Source: JAGLOK01 sp963676355
Lineage (GTDB): Bacteria > Bacillota > Clostridia > Christensenellales > UMGS416
Direction of reading: 5' to 3'
Assembly: GCA_963676355.1 (NCBI GenBank)
Contig: OY781093.1
Location: 2,480,001-2,544,000 of the forward strand
Length of the DNA: 64,000 nt
Shown: positions 9,217-18,916 of the stretch, piece after piece
How the letters are laid out: each line of letters opens with the position of its first letter
Numbering within the stretch: position 1 is the first letter of the stretch
The notes under the pieces: model-generated
What the model was told of the DNA's origin: nothing
The model's input: only the letters and a program-made list of their open reading frames with translations
The model's database searches: none
Position numbers and translations under genes: made by a program

Positions 9217-9996
9217 CTATTTTAAACCCTTTTTCTTAAGATAATTATAGCTTATCCTAAGGCTCTCAATTGGATTATCCGTAAAGCTGTCCTGCTCTAT
9301 GGCAGCATATTGAATCTCAGTTTCTCTGCAAGCTTCAATTATTCTGTTCCAGTTAAGGTTTCCCTTCCCAATCTCCGCAAACTGCTGCTCATCATCTTTT
9401 ATTCTAAAGTCTTTAAAGTGAACAACGCTCATTCTTCCGTCTGTTTTATAAATCCAGTTTACAGGATTTTCACCACCGGCTTGAATCCAATATGTATCAA
9501 TCTCAAACTCAACAAAATCAGAATCAAATCCTTTAACAAGTTTTTGCATCATTGTTTTGCTGCCTATTTTCTCAAATTCGAATTTATGATTATGATAAAT
9601 AAGTCGTAGATCATATTCATCTAACTTTTCACCAATTTCATTGCATTTATCAATAAATTCTTTTAAACCCTTTTTATTTCGATATTTTTCAGGCATTGCT
9701 CCTATTCCAACAAATTTACTATCCCACATTTTATGATAGTCCACAATCCACGGAAGATCACTTTCGAGATTCTCAAGACTTGTATGAGTTGCGCACACTT
9801 CAAGCTCCAGATCTTTGCATGCCTTTGAATAGATTTCTGCAAGCTTCATATCAACGCTTCCAACACCCGATATCTGAACAGCATTATATCCTATCTCTTT
9901 TATCTGTTCTAACACTTTAAATATTTCGCTCTTGTTCTTTCCCGCCAATAACTCTCTCACAGTATATAACTGTGCCGCTATTTTAAAGTCCCTCAT
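9217..9996 (-). CDS. sugar phosphate isomerase/epimerase, TIM barrel
   Basis: A 259-residue AP-endonuclease-2-fold (xylose-isomerase-like) TIM barrel. Metal-site features are an EFEIDTYW segment, HNHKFEF near 145 and VVHFKD near 195, which match the Glu/Asp/His ligands of sugar and inosose isomerases. Substrate is unknown. GGAGGG precedes ATG 9996. It is the last gene of a four-gene operon that starts at 13043 and also holds two Gfo/Idh/MocA oxidoreductases and a second isomerase, the usual toolkit for oxidising and epimerising an inositol or uncommon sugar. Confidence 0.82.
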   Translation of the reverse strand: MRDFKIAAQLYTVRELLAGKNKSEIFKVLEQIKEIGYNAVQISGVGSVDMKLAEIYSKACKDLELEVCATHTSLENLESDLPWIVDYHKMWDSKFVGIGAMPEKYRNKKGLKEFIDKCNEIGEKLDEYDLRLIYHNHKFEFEKIGSKTMMQKLVKGFDSDFVEFEIDTYWIQAGGENPVNWIYKTDGRMSVVHFKDFRIKDDEQQFAEIGKGNLNWNRIIEACRETEIQYAAIEQDSFTDNPIESLRISYNYLKKKGLK

Positions 9997-9997
9997 A

Positions 9998-11017
9998 TTA
10001 TCCCTCCGTTAAAAAATATTCTTCTTTCGTTTCGCTTGATTTGTATATTCCAAATACAATCTCATTTGTAGCTATCGCATCATCCAATGTTATATCAAAC
10101 ATCTTGTCTTTATCAAGTGCGTCATAAAAGGCTTTAATGCATGCATCGTGGCTCACTCCCCAATATGATTTTTTACCTTCTAATATTATATCCTCAGCCA
10201 TGAGCTTTGTCTCGTATTTATTAATATGGTAAAGTTTATCGTCTACAAACTTAAAAATTCCATTTGAAAAGACAAGTTCAATTTCAATTTTCGAATTTAT
10301 ACCATTATTATTTGTTCCATAAAAATTGCCTATTGCTCCATTCTTATATTGAAAAAAAGCCATCGCAGTATCTTCGACCTCTATAATGTCATGTGCATAG
10401 TTATCGACATGCCCATTTACGATCTGAATACTTCCACCTAAGTATCTTAAAAGATCCAGTGTGTGGATAGCCTGATTTATAAGAAGTCCTCCACCTTCTG
10501 TTTTAGATTTTCCTCTCCATGATGAACTGAGATAGTAATCATCATCCCTGTGCCATGTCACAGTTGCTTTAGCAGTTTTAAAATCTCCAAGTGAATCTTC
10601 ATCCATAATTTTCTTCATCATTACCGTAGTATTGTTATATCTATTCTGAAAAACAACACTTATCCTGCCCTTACTATTCTTTTCAGCAGCTTTTAGTCGT
10701 TGTAACTCTTCGAGATTAACACCCACAGGTTTTTCAAGGAGCACATTTTTCCCCTCTTCAAGTGCTCTAATCGCAATAGGCACGTGCAAATGATGTGGCG
10801 TTAGTATATGTACTGCATCAATTGTTTTGTCACAAAGGATATCTTCGTAATTTTCATATGCATCGCATTCAAGTCTTTCTGACATAAGTTTTAGAGCATC
10901 GCTGTCCACATCGCATACCGCTTTTATCTTGCACTCCTCAAGTTTTTTAAGGCTATCAATATGTGTGTGCGATATAGCCCCGCAACCTATAAGTGCAATA
11001 TTATATTTACTGTTCAA
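9998..11017 (-). CDS. Gfo/Idh/MocA-family oxidoreductase
   Basis: A 339-residue NAD(P)-dependent sugar dehydrogenase. The Rossmann motif is ALIGCGAISHTH near residue 9. The conserved EKPVGV catalytic-lysine segment is near 95, and the C-terminal alpha/beta domain carries GGGLLINQAIHTLDL with the active-site histidine. Start is TTG 11017 behind AAAGGTGA. Two base pairs separate it from the downstream isomerase gene. It differs clearly from the neighbouring paralogue, so the two probably act on different intermediates of one pathway. Confidence 0.82.
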   Translation of the reverse strand: MNSKYNIALIGCGAISHTHIDSLKKLEECKIKAVCDVDSDALKLMSERLECDAYENYEDILCDKTIDAVHILTPHHLHVPIAIRALEEGKNVLLEKPVGVNLEELQRLKAAEKNSKGRISVVFQNRYNNTTVMMKKIMDEDSLGDFKTAKATVTWHRDDDYYLSSSWRGKSKTEGGGLLINQAIHTLDLLRYLGGSIQIVNGHVDNYAHDIIEVEDTAMAFFQYKNGAIGNFYGTNNNGINSKIEIELVFSNGIFKFVDDKLYHINKYETKLMAEDIILEGKKSYWGVSHDACIKAFYDALDKDKMFDITLDDAIATNEIVFGIYKSSETKEEYFLTEG

Positions 11018-11035
11018 TGGATCACCTTTAAATTC

Positions 11036-12193
11036 TCAATGAGAGCCTTTCACGTCTAAAGTTACATCATTTACTGTTTTTACAACTTTTGAATTTTTTA
11101 TTTTTTCCTGAAGCATATCATAAAATCTATCCTCGTCCACCGGCAGAACAACCCAGTCATCTGTCCATGATGACAGATGAATAGCATTTGAAAGGCTTAG
11201 TCCATTGATTCCTTCCACGCCGGGAGACAGTTGCTCTTTTCCTTCAAGAATAGCGTCAGTGAAATACTGCATTATTCCGATATGTCCAGTTTCTTTTCCA
11301 TTAACGGGGATTTTGCACTCCCAGTTTTCAGGTTTATCAAAACCTTTATCACAGGTTTGTAAGTGTTCTGAAGTTTCTTGTGTGTTACGCATAAATGTTA
11401 TTTCACCACGTTCTACCACAAGCATTCCCTTATCTCCGGAGATTTCAAGCCTGTTTCTACCCGGAGCTTCTCCAGTTGATGTAATAAACACACCTGTTGC
11501 ACCATTCTCATATTCAAAGTAAGCCGTCACATCATCTTCCACTTCAATATCATGATACTTGCCGTACGAGCAAAAAGAACGTACACGCGTCGGAAGACCA
11601 AACATCCACTGCCACAGATCTATGTTATGCGGGCACTGGTTAAGTAATACTCCGCCGCCTTCCCCTTTCCATGTCGCACGCCATCCACCTGAATTGTAAT
11701 AAAACTGTGTTCTGTACCAATCTGTAATAGTCCACACTATACGTTTGAGGTCCCCTACCTCACCGCTTTGTATAAGCTCTTTTACTTTTTGATAAACAGG
11801 GTTTGTGCGTTGGTTGTACATTATTGTAAAAACTTTGTCCGACTTTCTGGCTGCTTCATTCAGCTTACGCACAGCTTTAGTGTATACACCAATTGGTTTT
11901 TCAACTAAAACATGCTTACCTGCCTCAAGTGACATTATTCCCATTTCAGGATGGTCATAATGAGGTGTTGCAATGATTAAAGCATCAATATCGCTATCAG
12001 AAAGAATATCTTCAAAGTTCAAATATCTTTTTATTTCGTCATTAAGATTTTTTTGAGCCCACTCGAGCCTTTCAGGCTTTAAGTCGCAAACAGCTACAAG
12101 TTCCATGTTCTCAACCTTGCTCTCATCCAAGTTCTTGGCATGAACAGAACCCATGTTCCCTATACCCACAACACCCACTCTCACCTTATTCAT
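11036..12193 (-). CDS. Gfo/Idh/MocA-family oxidoreductase
   Basis: A 385-residue NAD(P)-dependent dehydrogenase. GVVGIGNMGSVH is the nucleotide-binding loop, VEKPIGVYTK holds the conserved lysine, and GGGVLLNQCPHNIDLWQW carries the catalytic histidine. The start is placed at ATG 12193, with GGAGG 6 nt upstream, rather than 15 nt earlier. This start overlaps the end of the upstream isomerase gene by 8 bp, typical of coupled translation. It belongs to the 9217-13043 sugar operon. Confidence 0.83.
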   Translation of the reverse strand: MNKVRVGVVGIGNMGSVHAKNLDESKVENMELVAVCDLKPERLEWAQKNLNDEIKRYLNFEDILSDSDIDALIIATPHYDHPEMGIMSLEAGKHVLVEKPIGVYTKAVRKLNEAARKSDKVFTIMYNQRTNPVYQKVKELIQSGEVGDLKRIVWTITDWYRTQFYYNSGGWRATWKGEGGGVLLNQCPHNIDLWQWMFGLPTRVRSFCSYGKYHDIEVEDDVTAYFEYENGATGVFITSTGEAPGRNRLEISGDKGMLVVERGEITFMRNTQETSEHLQTCDKGFDKPENWECKIPVNGKETGHIGIMQYFTDAILEGKEQLSPGVEGINGLSLSNAIHLSSWTDDWVVLPVDEDRFYDMLQEKIKNSKVVKTVNDVTLDVKGSH

Positions 12194-13043
12194 TTGTAAC
12201 CTCCGCAATTATATCTCTCAAACTATCTGTTGCAAGCTTGAATTTTGATACATCGCTTTCTTCTTTAAAATCCAGAGAGTTTTCTCCCTCCAGATCATCA
12301 AATCCTTCAAAATGACCAAGGTGTGGTTCCAAAGATAAAAACCCTTCATATCCCCGCTTGTGGAGTCTTGCTAGAATTTCTTGGATGTGTCCATCACCAT
12401 ATCCTGATGGTACGACCTCACCATCTTCTTTTCTGGCATCTTTTATGTGCATGTAAACTACAAAGTTTTTAAGCATATTAAATGCATGCGGAAATGTTTC
12501 CACACTGCACTGCACAAAGTTTGCAGGATCAAAAATCAGTTTGAAGTTACGCGAATTCATTGTCTTAAAAATCTCAAGACATCTTTCTGCAGTGTCACCG
12601 TATATTCCCTTTTCATTTTCATGAAGTAAGACAATATCCGAACCTTTTACGTAATTACAAAATTCTTTAATTCGGCGCATCACTTCAGCTCGATATTCTT
12701 CCACTTTTGCAGTATCCAGAAAAAAGCTAAATAGCCTGATATATTTTGTTTCAAGCACTTTAGCTATTTCAACAGTATGCTTAAAAAGCTTGAAATGCGG
12801 CTCAAACGAATCATCGATATTAATCTTGCCTAATGGTGAACCTATCGCAGAAACCTTTATATCGGCTTCATCAAGCTGTCTTTTAAGCTCTTTTACTTCT
12901 TCAATGCTGTGTTCTGTAATGTTTCTTCCGTTAACTCCCCGGATCTCTATATAGCCTATGCCAAGATTGTTAATTTGTTTAAGCTGCTCTTTAAAATCAG
13001 GTGATATTTCATCCGAAAAACCGGACAAAGTGAATGTGCTCAT
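12186..13043 (-). CDS. sugar phosphate isomerase/epimerase, TIM barrel
   Basis: A 285-residue TIM-barrel isomerase of the inosose dehydratase/hydroxypyruvate isomerase type. Likely metal ligands lie in LHENEKG (near 140), LIFDPANF (near 170), YMHIKDA (near 198) and LSLEPHLGH (near 235). It is the first gene of the sugar operon, with GAGAGG before ATG 13043. The divergent AraC gene starts about 130 bp away, so the shared intergenic region probably carries both promoters and the regulator's sites. Confidence 0.82.
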   Translation of the reverse strand: MSTFTLSGFSDEISPDFKEQLKQINNLGIGYIEIRGVNGRNITEHSIEEVKELKRQLDEADIKVSAIGSPLGKINIDDSFEPHFKLFKHTVEIAKVLETKYIRLFSFFLDTAKVEEYRAEVMRRIKEFCNYVKGSDIVLLHENEKGIYGDTAERCLEIFKTMNSRNFKLIFDPANFVQCSVETFPHAFNMLKNFVVYMHIKDARKEDGEVVPSGYGDGHIQEILARLHKRGYEGFLSLEPHLGHFEGFDDLEGENSLDFKEESDVSKFKLATDSLRDIIAEVTNE

Positions 13044-13175
13044 GAGAAAACCTCTCTTAATTTGATATCTTGCTTGATTATACTACTTTTTATCTTATGT
13101 TGTATTGTTAATGTTGTGAAATTGTTTGCAAATATTGCGCTGTATGGTATTATAATTTTAACAAAGGAGTGTGTC

Positions 13176-14033
13176 GTGAAAGAGACAGCGCTGTTTAAAG
13201 CAGATAATGAAAAAATATTTTATCTCCATTCAGAAAGTCCGCATTGCAATGTAGATATTCATTTGCATGATTCTTATGAGATTTTCATGGCTCTTTCTTC
13301 TAATATCCTATATCACATAGAAGGAAATGCTTATTCGCTGAACAAAGGCGATGTTGTTATAACCAATGAAAAAGAAATCCACAAACCTCTGATTAGTCAT
13401 AATGGTAAATATGAAAGGCAATTCATTCAGTTCAGTCCATCAATATTTACGCACTTTTTTAGCGACACGTACAATCCTCTTAAAATATTCGAAAATAGAC
13501 AGCTGGGGCAAAACAACAAGATTACCTTCAGCAATCCAAAAGAAAACGCCGCAATCGAAATATTTGCAGAGATTGAAATGCTGAGTAAAAGCCAAAGCCA
13601 AAAAAATCAAATAATAATAAAAACTCTGCTAATAAAACTATTAACAGAGCTTGAAGACAGATATCAGGCCTCTCTTCCTTCAGCCAGAAAGATAAAAAAG
13701 CAGGATGAGCGCATTGAGGCTGTTATCGATGACTTAAACAATAATTACAATAAACCATTCTGTCTTGATGCAATAAGCCGCAATCATTTTATGGACAAAT
13801 ACTACTTATGCCATCTATTCAAAAAAACAACCGGATTCACTTTGGTTGAATACCTACAATCCAAAAGAATTCAAAGCGCTAAAATGCTCATATCTCAAGG
13901 AATCGGTATTATGGAAGCTGCAAGACTTTCAGGATTTTCCGAATACTCGAATTTTTATAAAACTTTCTCACAGCTAGTCAAGATGCCCCCCAAAAAATAC
14001 AGGGATCATTTGATGTCAGCAAAAATTCTTTAA
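13176..14033 (+). CDS. AraC-family transcriptional regulator
   Basis: A 285-residue regulator with an N-terminal cupin sensor (HLHDSYEIFMALSSN, then GDVVITNEKEIH) and a C-terminal double helix-turn-helix (residues about 185-280, with FCLDAISRNHFMDKYYLCH and the second motif MEAARLSGFSEYSNFYKTF). GTG 13176 is chosen because AAAGGAG lies 7 nt upstream. The frame opens earlier but would add 38 hydrophobic residues that do not belong to the family. A TATAAT at 13151-13156 could be a -10 box with a very short leader. It is divergent from the sugar operon and probably activates it. Confidence 0.85.
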   Translation: MKETALFKADNEKIFYLHSESPHCNVDIHLHDSYEIFMALSSNILYHIEGNAYSLNKGDVVITNEKEIHKPLISHNGKYERQFIQFSPSIFTHFFSDTYNPLKIFENRQLGQNNKITFSNPKENAAIEIFAEIEMLSKSQSQKNQIIIKTLLIKLLTELEDRYQASLPSARKIKKQDERIEAVIDDLNNNYNKPFCLDAISRNHFMDKYYLCHLFKKTTGFTLVEYLQSKRIQSAKMLISQGIGIMEAARLSGFSEYSNFYKTFSQLVKMPPKKYRDHLMSAKIL

Positions 14034-14044
14034 CCCATAAATTG

Positions 14045-15262
14045 TTACTTCCCAATAAAAGGCCTTGCCAACGCCGACAAAGCTTTTATCCCCCATCCCT
14101 CCATATCTTTTTTAACACTCGCAAATTCTTCACGAACTTTTATATGTTGAGGGCATGCTTTCTCGCATTTTCCACAATCTATGCAGGAAGTAGTCCAGTG
14201 CGTTTTTCCGTCCAATGTTTTAATTCCAGCCTGCATTGCATAGTCCATCTTAGGTCTTAAACTACCAAACATATGATACATGTTGTAATATTTGAACGCA
14301 TCTGGAATATTTATTCCAGCTGGGCAAGGCATACAATATCCACAACCTGTACAGCCAATGCGCATAAGCTCCAAATATTTATCACGAACACTTTGAATAA
14401 CTTTATTTTCTTCTTCGCTAAGACTTTCAGGCAACGCTTTTTCTGCAATAGCGATATTTTCTTTTATATGCTCCATTTCATTCATTCCGGAAAGCACAAC
14501 AGTTACATTAGGATTATTATATATATGACTAAATGCCCAATCAGCCGGACTTCTCTGCGAGTCAGCTGCATCATATATCTTGCACACCTCTTTTGGAGGC
14601 TCTCCTACAAGCATGCCGCCGCGCAAAGGCTCCATCACTATTACGCCCATGTTCTTTTCAGCAGCACGGTTTATACCAGCTATGCCTGCCTGAAAATTTT
14701 CGTCCATAATATTATACTGAACCTGTACAAAGTCCCAGTCATAGTCATCAATTATTTCCATAAATTCTTCACGACTACCGTGAAAAGAGAAACCCACATG
14801 TCGTGCTTTTTTTTCTTTTTTTATCTTTTCTATAAACTCAAATGTGCCAAGCTTTTTCATGCGATTCCATGTAGGACCGTCTAGAGAGTGCATTAAATAG
14901 TAATCAATATATTCAACTTTCAAGCGTTCCAGCTGCTTATTAAATATCTCTTCTATTTTTTCTTTTTTAAATATCATCATGCACGGAAGCTTTGTTGCAA
15001 TAAAAACTTTGTCTCTTATCTCTTTGTCCGAAAGAATATAATCTCCCAAAAAGCTTTCTGAAGCGCCTCTGTGATACGGCCAAGCTGTGTCTAGATAATT
15101 CACACCGTTTTCTATAGCATACAGCACTTGCTCTTTTGCAAGATCAACGTCAAAAGTGCTCAATATTCCGCCGTCTTTGCCACCTTTTTGTTTAAATCTC
15201 ATACAGCCAAAGCCCAAGGCTGATAAGTTATCTTCTGAATTTGGCATTTTCCTGTATTGCAT
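14045..15262 (-). CDS. aldo/keto reductase with C-terminal 4Fe-4S domain
   Basis: A 405-residue protein. Residues 1-275 are an aldo/keto reductase barrel (GVNYLDTAWPYHRG with the catalytic Asp/Tyr, then the Lys and YYLMHSLD histidine). Residues about 300-375 form a bacterial ferredoxin-like domain with CTGCGYCMPCPAGI and CIDCGKCEKACPQHI, binding two 4Fe-4S clusters. Such fusions occur in anaerobes and suggest electron exchange with ferredoxin instead of or besides NADPH. AGGAG precedes ATG 15262. It is separated from the next reductase gene by about 100 bp. Confidence 0.85.
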   Translation of the reverse strand: MQYRKMPNSEDNLSALGFGCMRFKQKGGKDGGILSTFDVDLAKEQVLYAIENGVNYLDTAWPYHRGASESFLGDYILSDKEIRDKVFIATKLPCMMIFKKEKIEEIFNKQLERLKVEYIDYYLMHSLDGPTWNRMKKLGTFEFIEKIKKEKKARHVGFSFHGSREEFMEIIDDYDWDFVQVQYNIMDENFQAGIAGINRAAEKNMGVIVMEPLRGGMLVGEPPKEVCKIYDAADSQRSPADWAFSHIYNNPNVTVVLSGMNEMEHIKENIAIAEKALPESLSEEENKVIQSVRDKYLELMRIGCTGCGYCMPCPAGINIPDAFKYYNMYHMFGSLRPKMDYAMQAGIKTLDGKTHWTTSCIDCGKCEKACPQHIKVREEFASVKKDMEGWGIKALSALARPFIGK

Positions 15263-15368
15263 ATTAACTCCTATTGTAATAATTCATTTGATATTTCTAT
15301 TTTCAATATAACCCTAATAACTTGCCACTTTCAGTTGAAAATATTCAAGCTAAAATTTTTCTTTTATT

Positions 15369-16352
15369 TCACCATAAATAATGAACGGGATCTTTGATAT
15401 ATTTTTCATATATCTTTTCAACTTCGTGCATTTCTTTTGGAAGCAAATCTTTTTGTTCAGACGCTTTTACATTCATTTTTATATGCTCAAGTCTGCTCGC
15501 TCCCGGGATCACACAACTTACCTCGTCAAACATCAAAATCCACTTCAATGCAACAAGTGGTAAGCTAACTTTCCCAAAAACTTCCTTTAATTTATCTACA
15601 GCAATAAGCCCCGTTTCATAATCTACTCCAGAGAAAGTCTCCCCTTTGTCAAACGCTTCTCCTTCGCGATTGAAATTTCTATGATCATTCTTGTCGAACT
15701 TTGTATCATGAGTAAATTTACCGCTCAACAGACCACTCGCCAAAGGTACACGTGCTAGTATCCCCACATTCTTTTTCATTGCTTGCTTGAAAAAAAGCTC
15801 GTTCGGACGTTGCCTGAACATATTGAAAATTATTTGAACTGAAGCAACCCCTTCAAACTCAATTGCTTTAAGCGCTTCTTCTAGCTTTTCAACACTAACG
15901 CCATAGTGCCTTATCTTACCCTGTTTTTTCAAATCATCCAGTATTCCAAACACTTCAGGCATATAATACACATCAGTAGGAGGGCAATGCAGCTGTATCA
16001 AGTCCAATGCTTCAACACCCAGTCTCTTTAGGCTATCTTCGACAAAGCCCACTATGTTTTCTTCGTTATATCCTGATGCTATTTGTTTGTTGAGCCTTCT
16101 TCCACATTTTGTAGCAACAAATATCTTATCCTTTTTGCTTTTAATAAACTTTCCTATTGCTTTTTCTGAAAGTCCATCATTGTATACATCTGCTGTGTCA
16201 AAAAAGTTTATACCACTGTCATATGCTTCATTTAAAATACCATCTGCTGTTTTATCATCAAATGGCTGCCCCCATTTTCCACCCAACTGCCATGTTCCTA
16301 GTGATACTTCTGAAATCTCATAGCCTGTTTTCCCTAGAGTCCTATATTTCAT
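15369..16352 (-). CDS. aldo/keto reductase
   Basis: A 327-residue NADPH-type aldo/keto reductase barrel. The catalytic tetrad is visible as FFDTADVYNDG (Asp, Tyr), the lysine in KIFVATKCGRR and the histidine in LDLIQLHCPP. The C-terminal CVIPGASRLEHIKMN segment is the cofactor-binding loop. No 4Fe-4S extension, unlike its neighbour. Substrate unknown; the sugar-catabolic surroundings suggest a carbonyl sugar or its breakdown product. GAGGAA precedes ATG 16352, and the gene follows the HerA-like ATPase gene by 10 bp. Confidence 0.82.
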   Translation of the reverse strand: MKYRTLGKTGYEISEVSLGTWQLGGKWGQPFDDKTADGILNEAYDSGINFFDTADVYNDGLSEKAIGKFIKSKKDKIFVATKCGRRLNKQIASGYNEENIVGFVEDSLKRLGVEALDLIQLHCPPTDVYYMPEVFGILDDLKKQGKIRHYGVSVEKLEEALKAIEFEGVASVQIIFNMFRQRPNELFFKQAMKKNVGILARVPLASGLLSGKFTHDTKFDKNDHRNFNREGEAFDKGETFSGVDYETGLIAVDKLKEVFGKVSLPLVALKWILMFDEVSCVIPGASRLEHIKMNVKASEQKDLLPKEMHEVEKIYEKYIKDPVHYLW

Positions 16353-16362
16353 TATCCATTCC

Positions 16363-17892
16363 TCACTTTCCGCTTAATGAACCAAGTATGCCTCGCACTA
16401 TGCTTTTACCAAGCTCTCTTCCTATTGTTGTACTCGCAGAAGAAAACGTTTTACCTAGCGCAGAGCTTTTAAATTGTCTTATTTTCTTGTCGATTTCCTT
16501 TGACCTTTCAAGTCTTTCTTTTTGTAACAGTTTTGCTTCTTTTTCCTTCTTCAGTCTAAGAAGTTCTTCCTGTTTTAACCGTTCCTGTTCAAGTTGTCTT
16601 TTTTCAGCTCTCTTTGCTTTCTCTATAAGAATTTCATATGCAGAGTGTCTATCCACCTCTTTATCATATACCATACCGAGTACAGATTCTTTTATCACAT
16701 TATCAATCTGTTCATCTCCCGCTGGTCCAAATGCACTTTTTGGCGGCAATATCCACACACGCTCTGCAATAGATGGTGCTCCATCTTCCATAAGAAAAGA
16801 AACAACAGCCTCTCCAACAGAAAGCTCACCAATAGTTTGTTCTATATCAAGTTCTGGATTTTGTCTGAAAGTTTCAGCTGCTGCTTTTATAGCCTTTTGC
16901 TCTTTTGGTGTATATGCGCGCAAAGCATGCTGTATTCTATTTCCCAGTTGGCCTAATACTGATTCGGGTATGTCTTTTGGGCTTTGCGTCACAAAATATA
17001 TTCCCACTCCCTTTGAGCGTATAAGCCTTACGACTTGTTCAATCTTTTCAAGCAAAACTTTTGGTATATCGTCAAACAAAAGATGAGCTTCATCGAAGAA
17101 AAAGGCAATCTTCGGCTTTTCCGAATCTCCGGCTTCAGGAAGCTCTTCAAAAAGTTCTGAAAGCATCCAAAGTAAATATGTTGAATAGAGCGTTGGGCTT
17201 TGCATCAGCTTTTGAGCATCTAAAATGTTTATTACGCCTTTGCCGTCTTTTATTTTCATTAAATCTTGTATATTAAGAGCAGGTTCACCAAAAAAAATTG
17301 ATGTATCGGTTTCTTCAAGCATCAGGATGCTTCTTTGAATAGCTCCAATGGACTGAGTTGCAATATTTCCATATTCCAATCGCATCTCATCTGCGTTGTC
17401 CGCTACAAATCTCACCATACGAGCTAAATCTTTATAATCTAACAGGAGCATTCCCAAATCATCTGCGATTTTAAACACCATATATAACACACCTGTTTGC
17501 ACGTCGGTAAGCCGCATGATTCGTGATAACATCTGTGGTCCTATTTCGCTAACAGTCGCGCGTATCGGATGCCCGTTTTTTTTGTACATGTCCCAAAAAG
17601 CTACCGGATATCCTTCAAAAGAAAAGTCATCATAGCCTATCATAGCCATACGCTTTAAAAATTTTGCACCTGCGTTCCCAGGATTAATACAACCTGATAG
17701 ATCTCCCTTAACATCTGCCATAAAGACAGGAACTCCCAGTCTCGAAAACTCTTCTGCCATGACTTTGAGCGTTGTGGTCTTTCCTGTTCCTGTTGCTCCG
17801 GTTATAAGCCCATGTCGATTTGCCATCCTTGGAACTATAGAAAAAAATTCTCCGTCTTTAATCGCAATATTCATTAAAGCACTATCTGTCAT
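16363..17892 (-). CDS. HerA-like P-loop ATPase, DUF853 family
   Basis: A 509-residue HerA/FtsK-superfamily ATPase of the YjgR (DUF853) type. Walker A is GATGTGKTTTLK near 33-44, Walker B is KIAFFFDEAHLLF near 265-277, and RSKGVGIYFVTQSP follows as the sensor region. Residues 415-470 form a long charged coiled coil rich in Glu, Lys and Arg, and the C-terminus is hydrophobic and glycine-rich. Family members are widespread, but their substrate is not established. AGGAG precedes ATG 17892. There is no NurA or SIR2 partner nearby, so a DNA-repair or HerA-type defence role is not supported. Confidence 0.82.
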   Translation of the reverse strand: MTDSALMNIAIKDGEFFSIVPRMANRHGLITGATGTGKTTTLKVMAEEFSRLGVPVFMADVKGDLSGCINPGNAGAKFLKRMAMIGYDDFSFEGYPVAFWDMYKKNGHPIRATVSEIGPQMLSRIMRLTDVQTGVLYMVFKIADDLGMLLLDYKDLARMVRFVADNADEMRLEYGNIATQSIGAIQRSILMLEETDTSIFFGEPALNIQDLMKIKDGKGVINILDAQKLMQSPTLYSTYLLWMLSELFEELPEAGDSEKPKIAFFFDEAHLLFDDIPKVLLEKIEQVVRLIRSKGVGIYFVTQSPKDIPESVLGQLGNRIQHALRAYTPKEQKAIKAAAETFRQNPELDIEQTIGELSVGEAVVSFLMEDGAPSIAERVWILPPKSAFGPAGDEQIDNVIKESVLGMVYDKEVDRHSAYEILIEKAKRAEKRQLEQERLKQEELLRLKKEKEAKLLQKERLERSKEIDKKIRQFKSSALGKTFSSASTTIGRELGKSIVRGILGSLSGK

Positions 17893-18014
17893 CTTTTTCT
17901 CCTAAAGGTATATTTACTATAATAATTTTACCACAGTTTATGCATAAGTTGAATCTGCTTCAAATCAAACTAAAGGTGCAAAAGCCTAAAAAAGAATATA
18001 TCTGCCTATATTAT

Positions 18015-18902
18015 TTACAATAGTTGAGCTTTATCTTTAAAAGCTTTTTCCAGCTTTTTGCCTGTAGGTGTTGCAGCTAGTCCACCCTCTGCTGTTTCAC
18101 GCAAAGACGTGTGTATCTGAGAACCTATATCTTTCATAGCATCTATTACTTCATCTGCTGGTATTAAACTTTTTATTCCCGCCATAGCAAGATTTGCTGA
18201 CGACAATGCATTTACAGCTCCCATCACATTTCGTTTAACACACGGAACTTCAACAAGCCCTGCCACAGGATCGCACACTAGCCCAAGCGTGTTTTTAAGT
18301 GCCATAGCACATGCATTTGCGCACGCCTCAGGATTTCCTCCCATAAGCTGTACAGCAGCTGCTGCCGCCATCGCTGAAGCACTTCCGCATTCAGCCTGAC
18401 ATCCTCCTTCAGCGCCCGAAAGAGTTGCTCTGTAGGCTATAACTCCGCCCACTCCCGAAGCAGTTAAGAGAGCATCCACCATATCCTGTTCACTCAGATT
18501 ATATTCTTCTTCAAGAGATAGTATTACAGCAGGTAATATCCCACACGAACCTGCAGTTGGCGCAGCAACAATCCTGCCCATGCATGCATTAACCTCTGAA
18601 ACGGCCAAAGCTTTTAATATGATATTGTTAAACAAACTGCCACCAGGAAGTTTATTTCCCTTCAAATACTGAGAATATCTATAAGCGTCAGCTTTAGTCA
18701 GCTCCGAAAAAGAATGCTGTTCATTTTCAGTGCCTTCGATTGAAGCATCCTTCATCACATAAAGCGTCTTCTTCATTTTTTCAAAAATTTCTTCTCGTGT
18801 GCACTCTAGTAATTCGATTTGATCTTCCATAACATAGTCTGAAATTTTTATATCTCTTTTCATGCATTTGGAAACAATCTTATTTAACGATTTTAAACTC
18901 AT
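18015..18902 (-). CDS. sdaAA: L-serine dehydratase, alpha subunit
   Basis: Catalytic subunit of the iron-sulfur-dependent enzyme that deaminates L-serine to pyruvate. The 295 residues carry AAPTAGSCGILPAV near 113-126, GCQAECGSASAMAAA near 168-182 and VCDPVAGLVEVPCVKRN near 215, which supply the serine site and the cysteines of the oxygen-labile 4Fe-4S cluster. The 15-bp gap behind sdaAB and the conserved order show a two-gene operon. This split form is typical of Gram-positive anaerobes. Confidence 0.93.
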   Translation of the reverse strand: MSLKSLNKIVSKCMKRDIKISDYVMEDQIELLECTREEIFEKMKKTLYVMKDASIEGTENEQHSFSELTKADAYRYSQYLKGNKLPGGSLFNNIILKALAVSEVNACMGRIVAAPTAGSCGILPAVILSLEEEYNLSEQDMVDALLTASGVGGVIAYRATLSGAEGGCQAECGSASAMAAAAAVQLMGGNPEACANACAMALKNTLGLVCDPVAGLVEVPCVKRNVMGAVNALSSANLAMAGIKSLIPADEVIDAMKDIGSQIHTSLRETAEGGLAATPTGKKLEKAFKDKAQLL

Positions 18903-18916
18903 ATTTCACCCTGTAT

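Noticed and set aside
13062..13175. Longer AraC-family protein starting at ATG 13062
   Set aside because: The added 38 residues are hydrophobic and foreign to the family, and a strong ribosome site precedes GTG 13176.
16363..17892. HerA component of a NurA-HerA or SIR2-HerA defence system
   Set aside because: DUF853-type protein with no partner gene; both neighbours are metabolic reductases or serine dehydratase genes.
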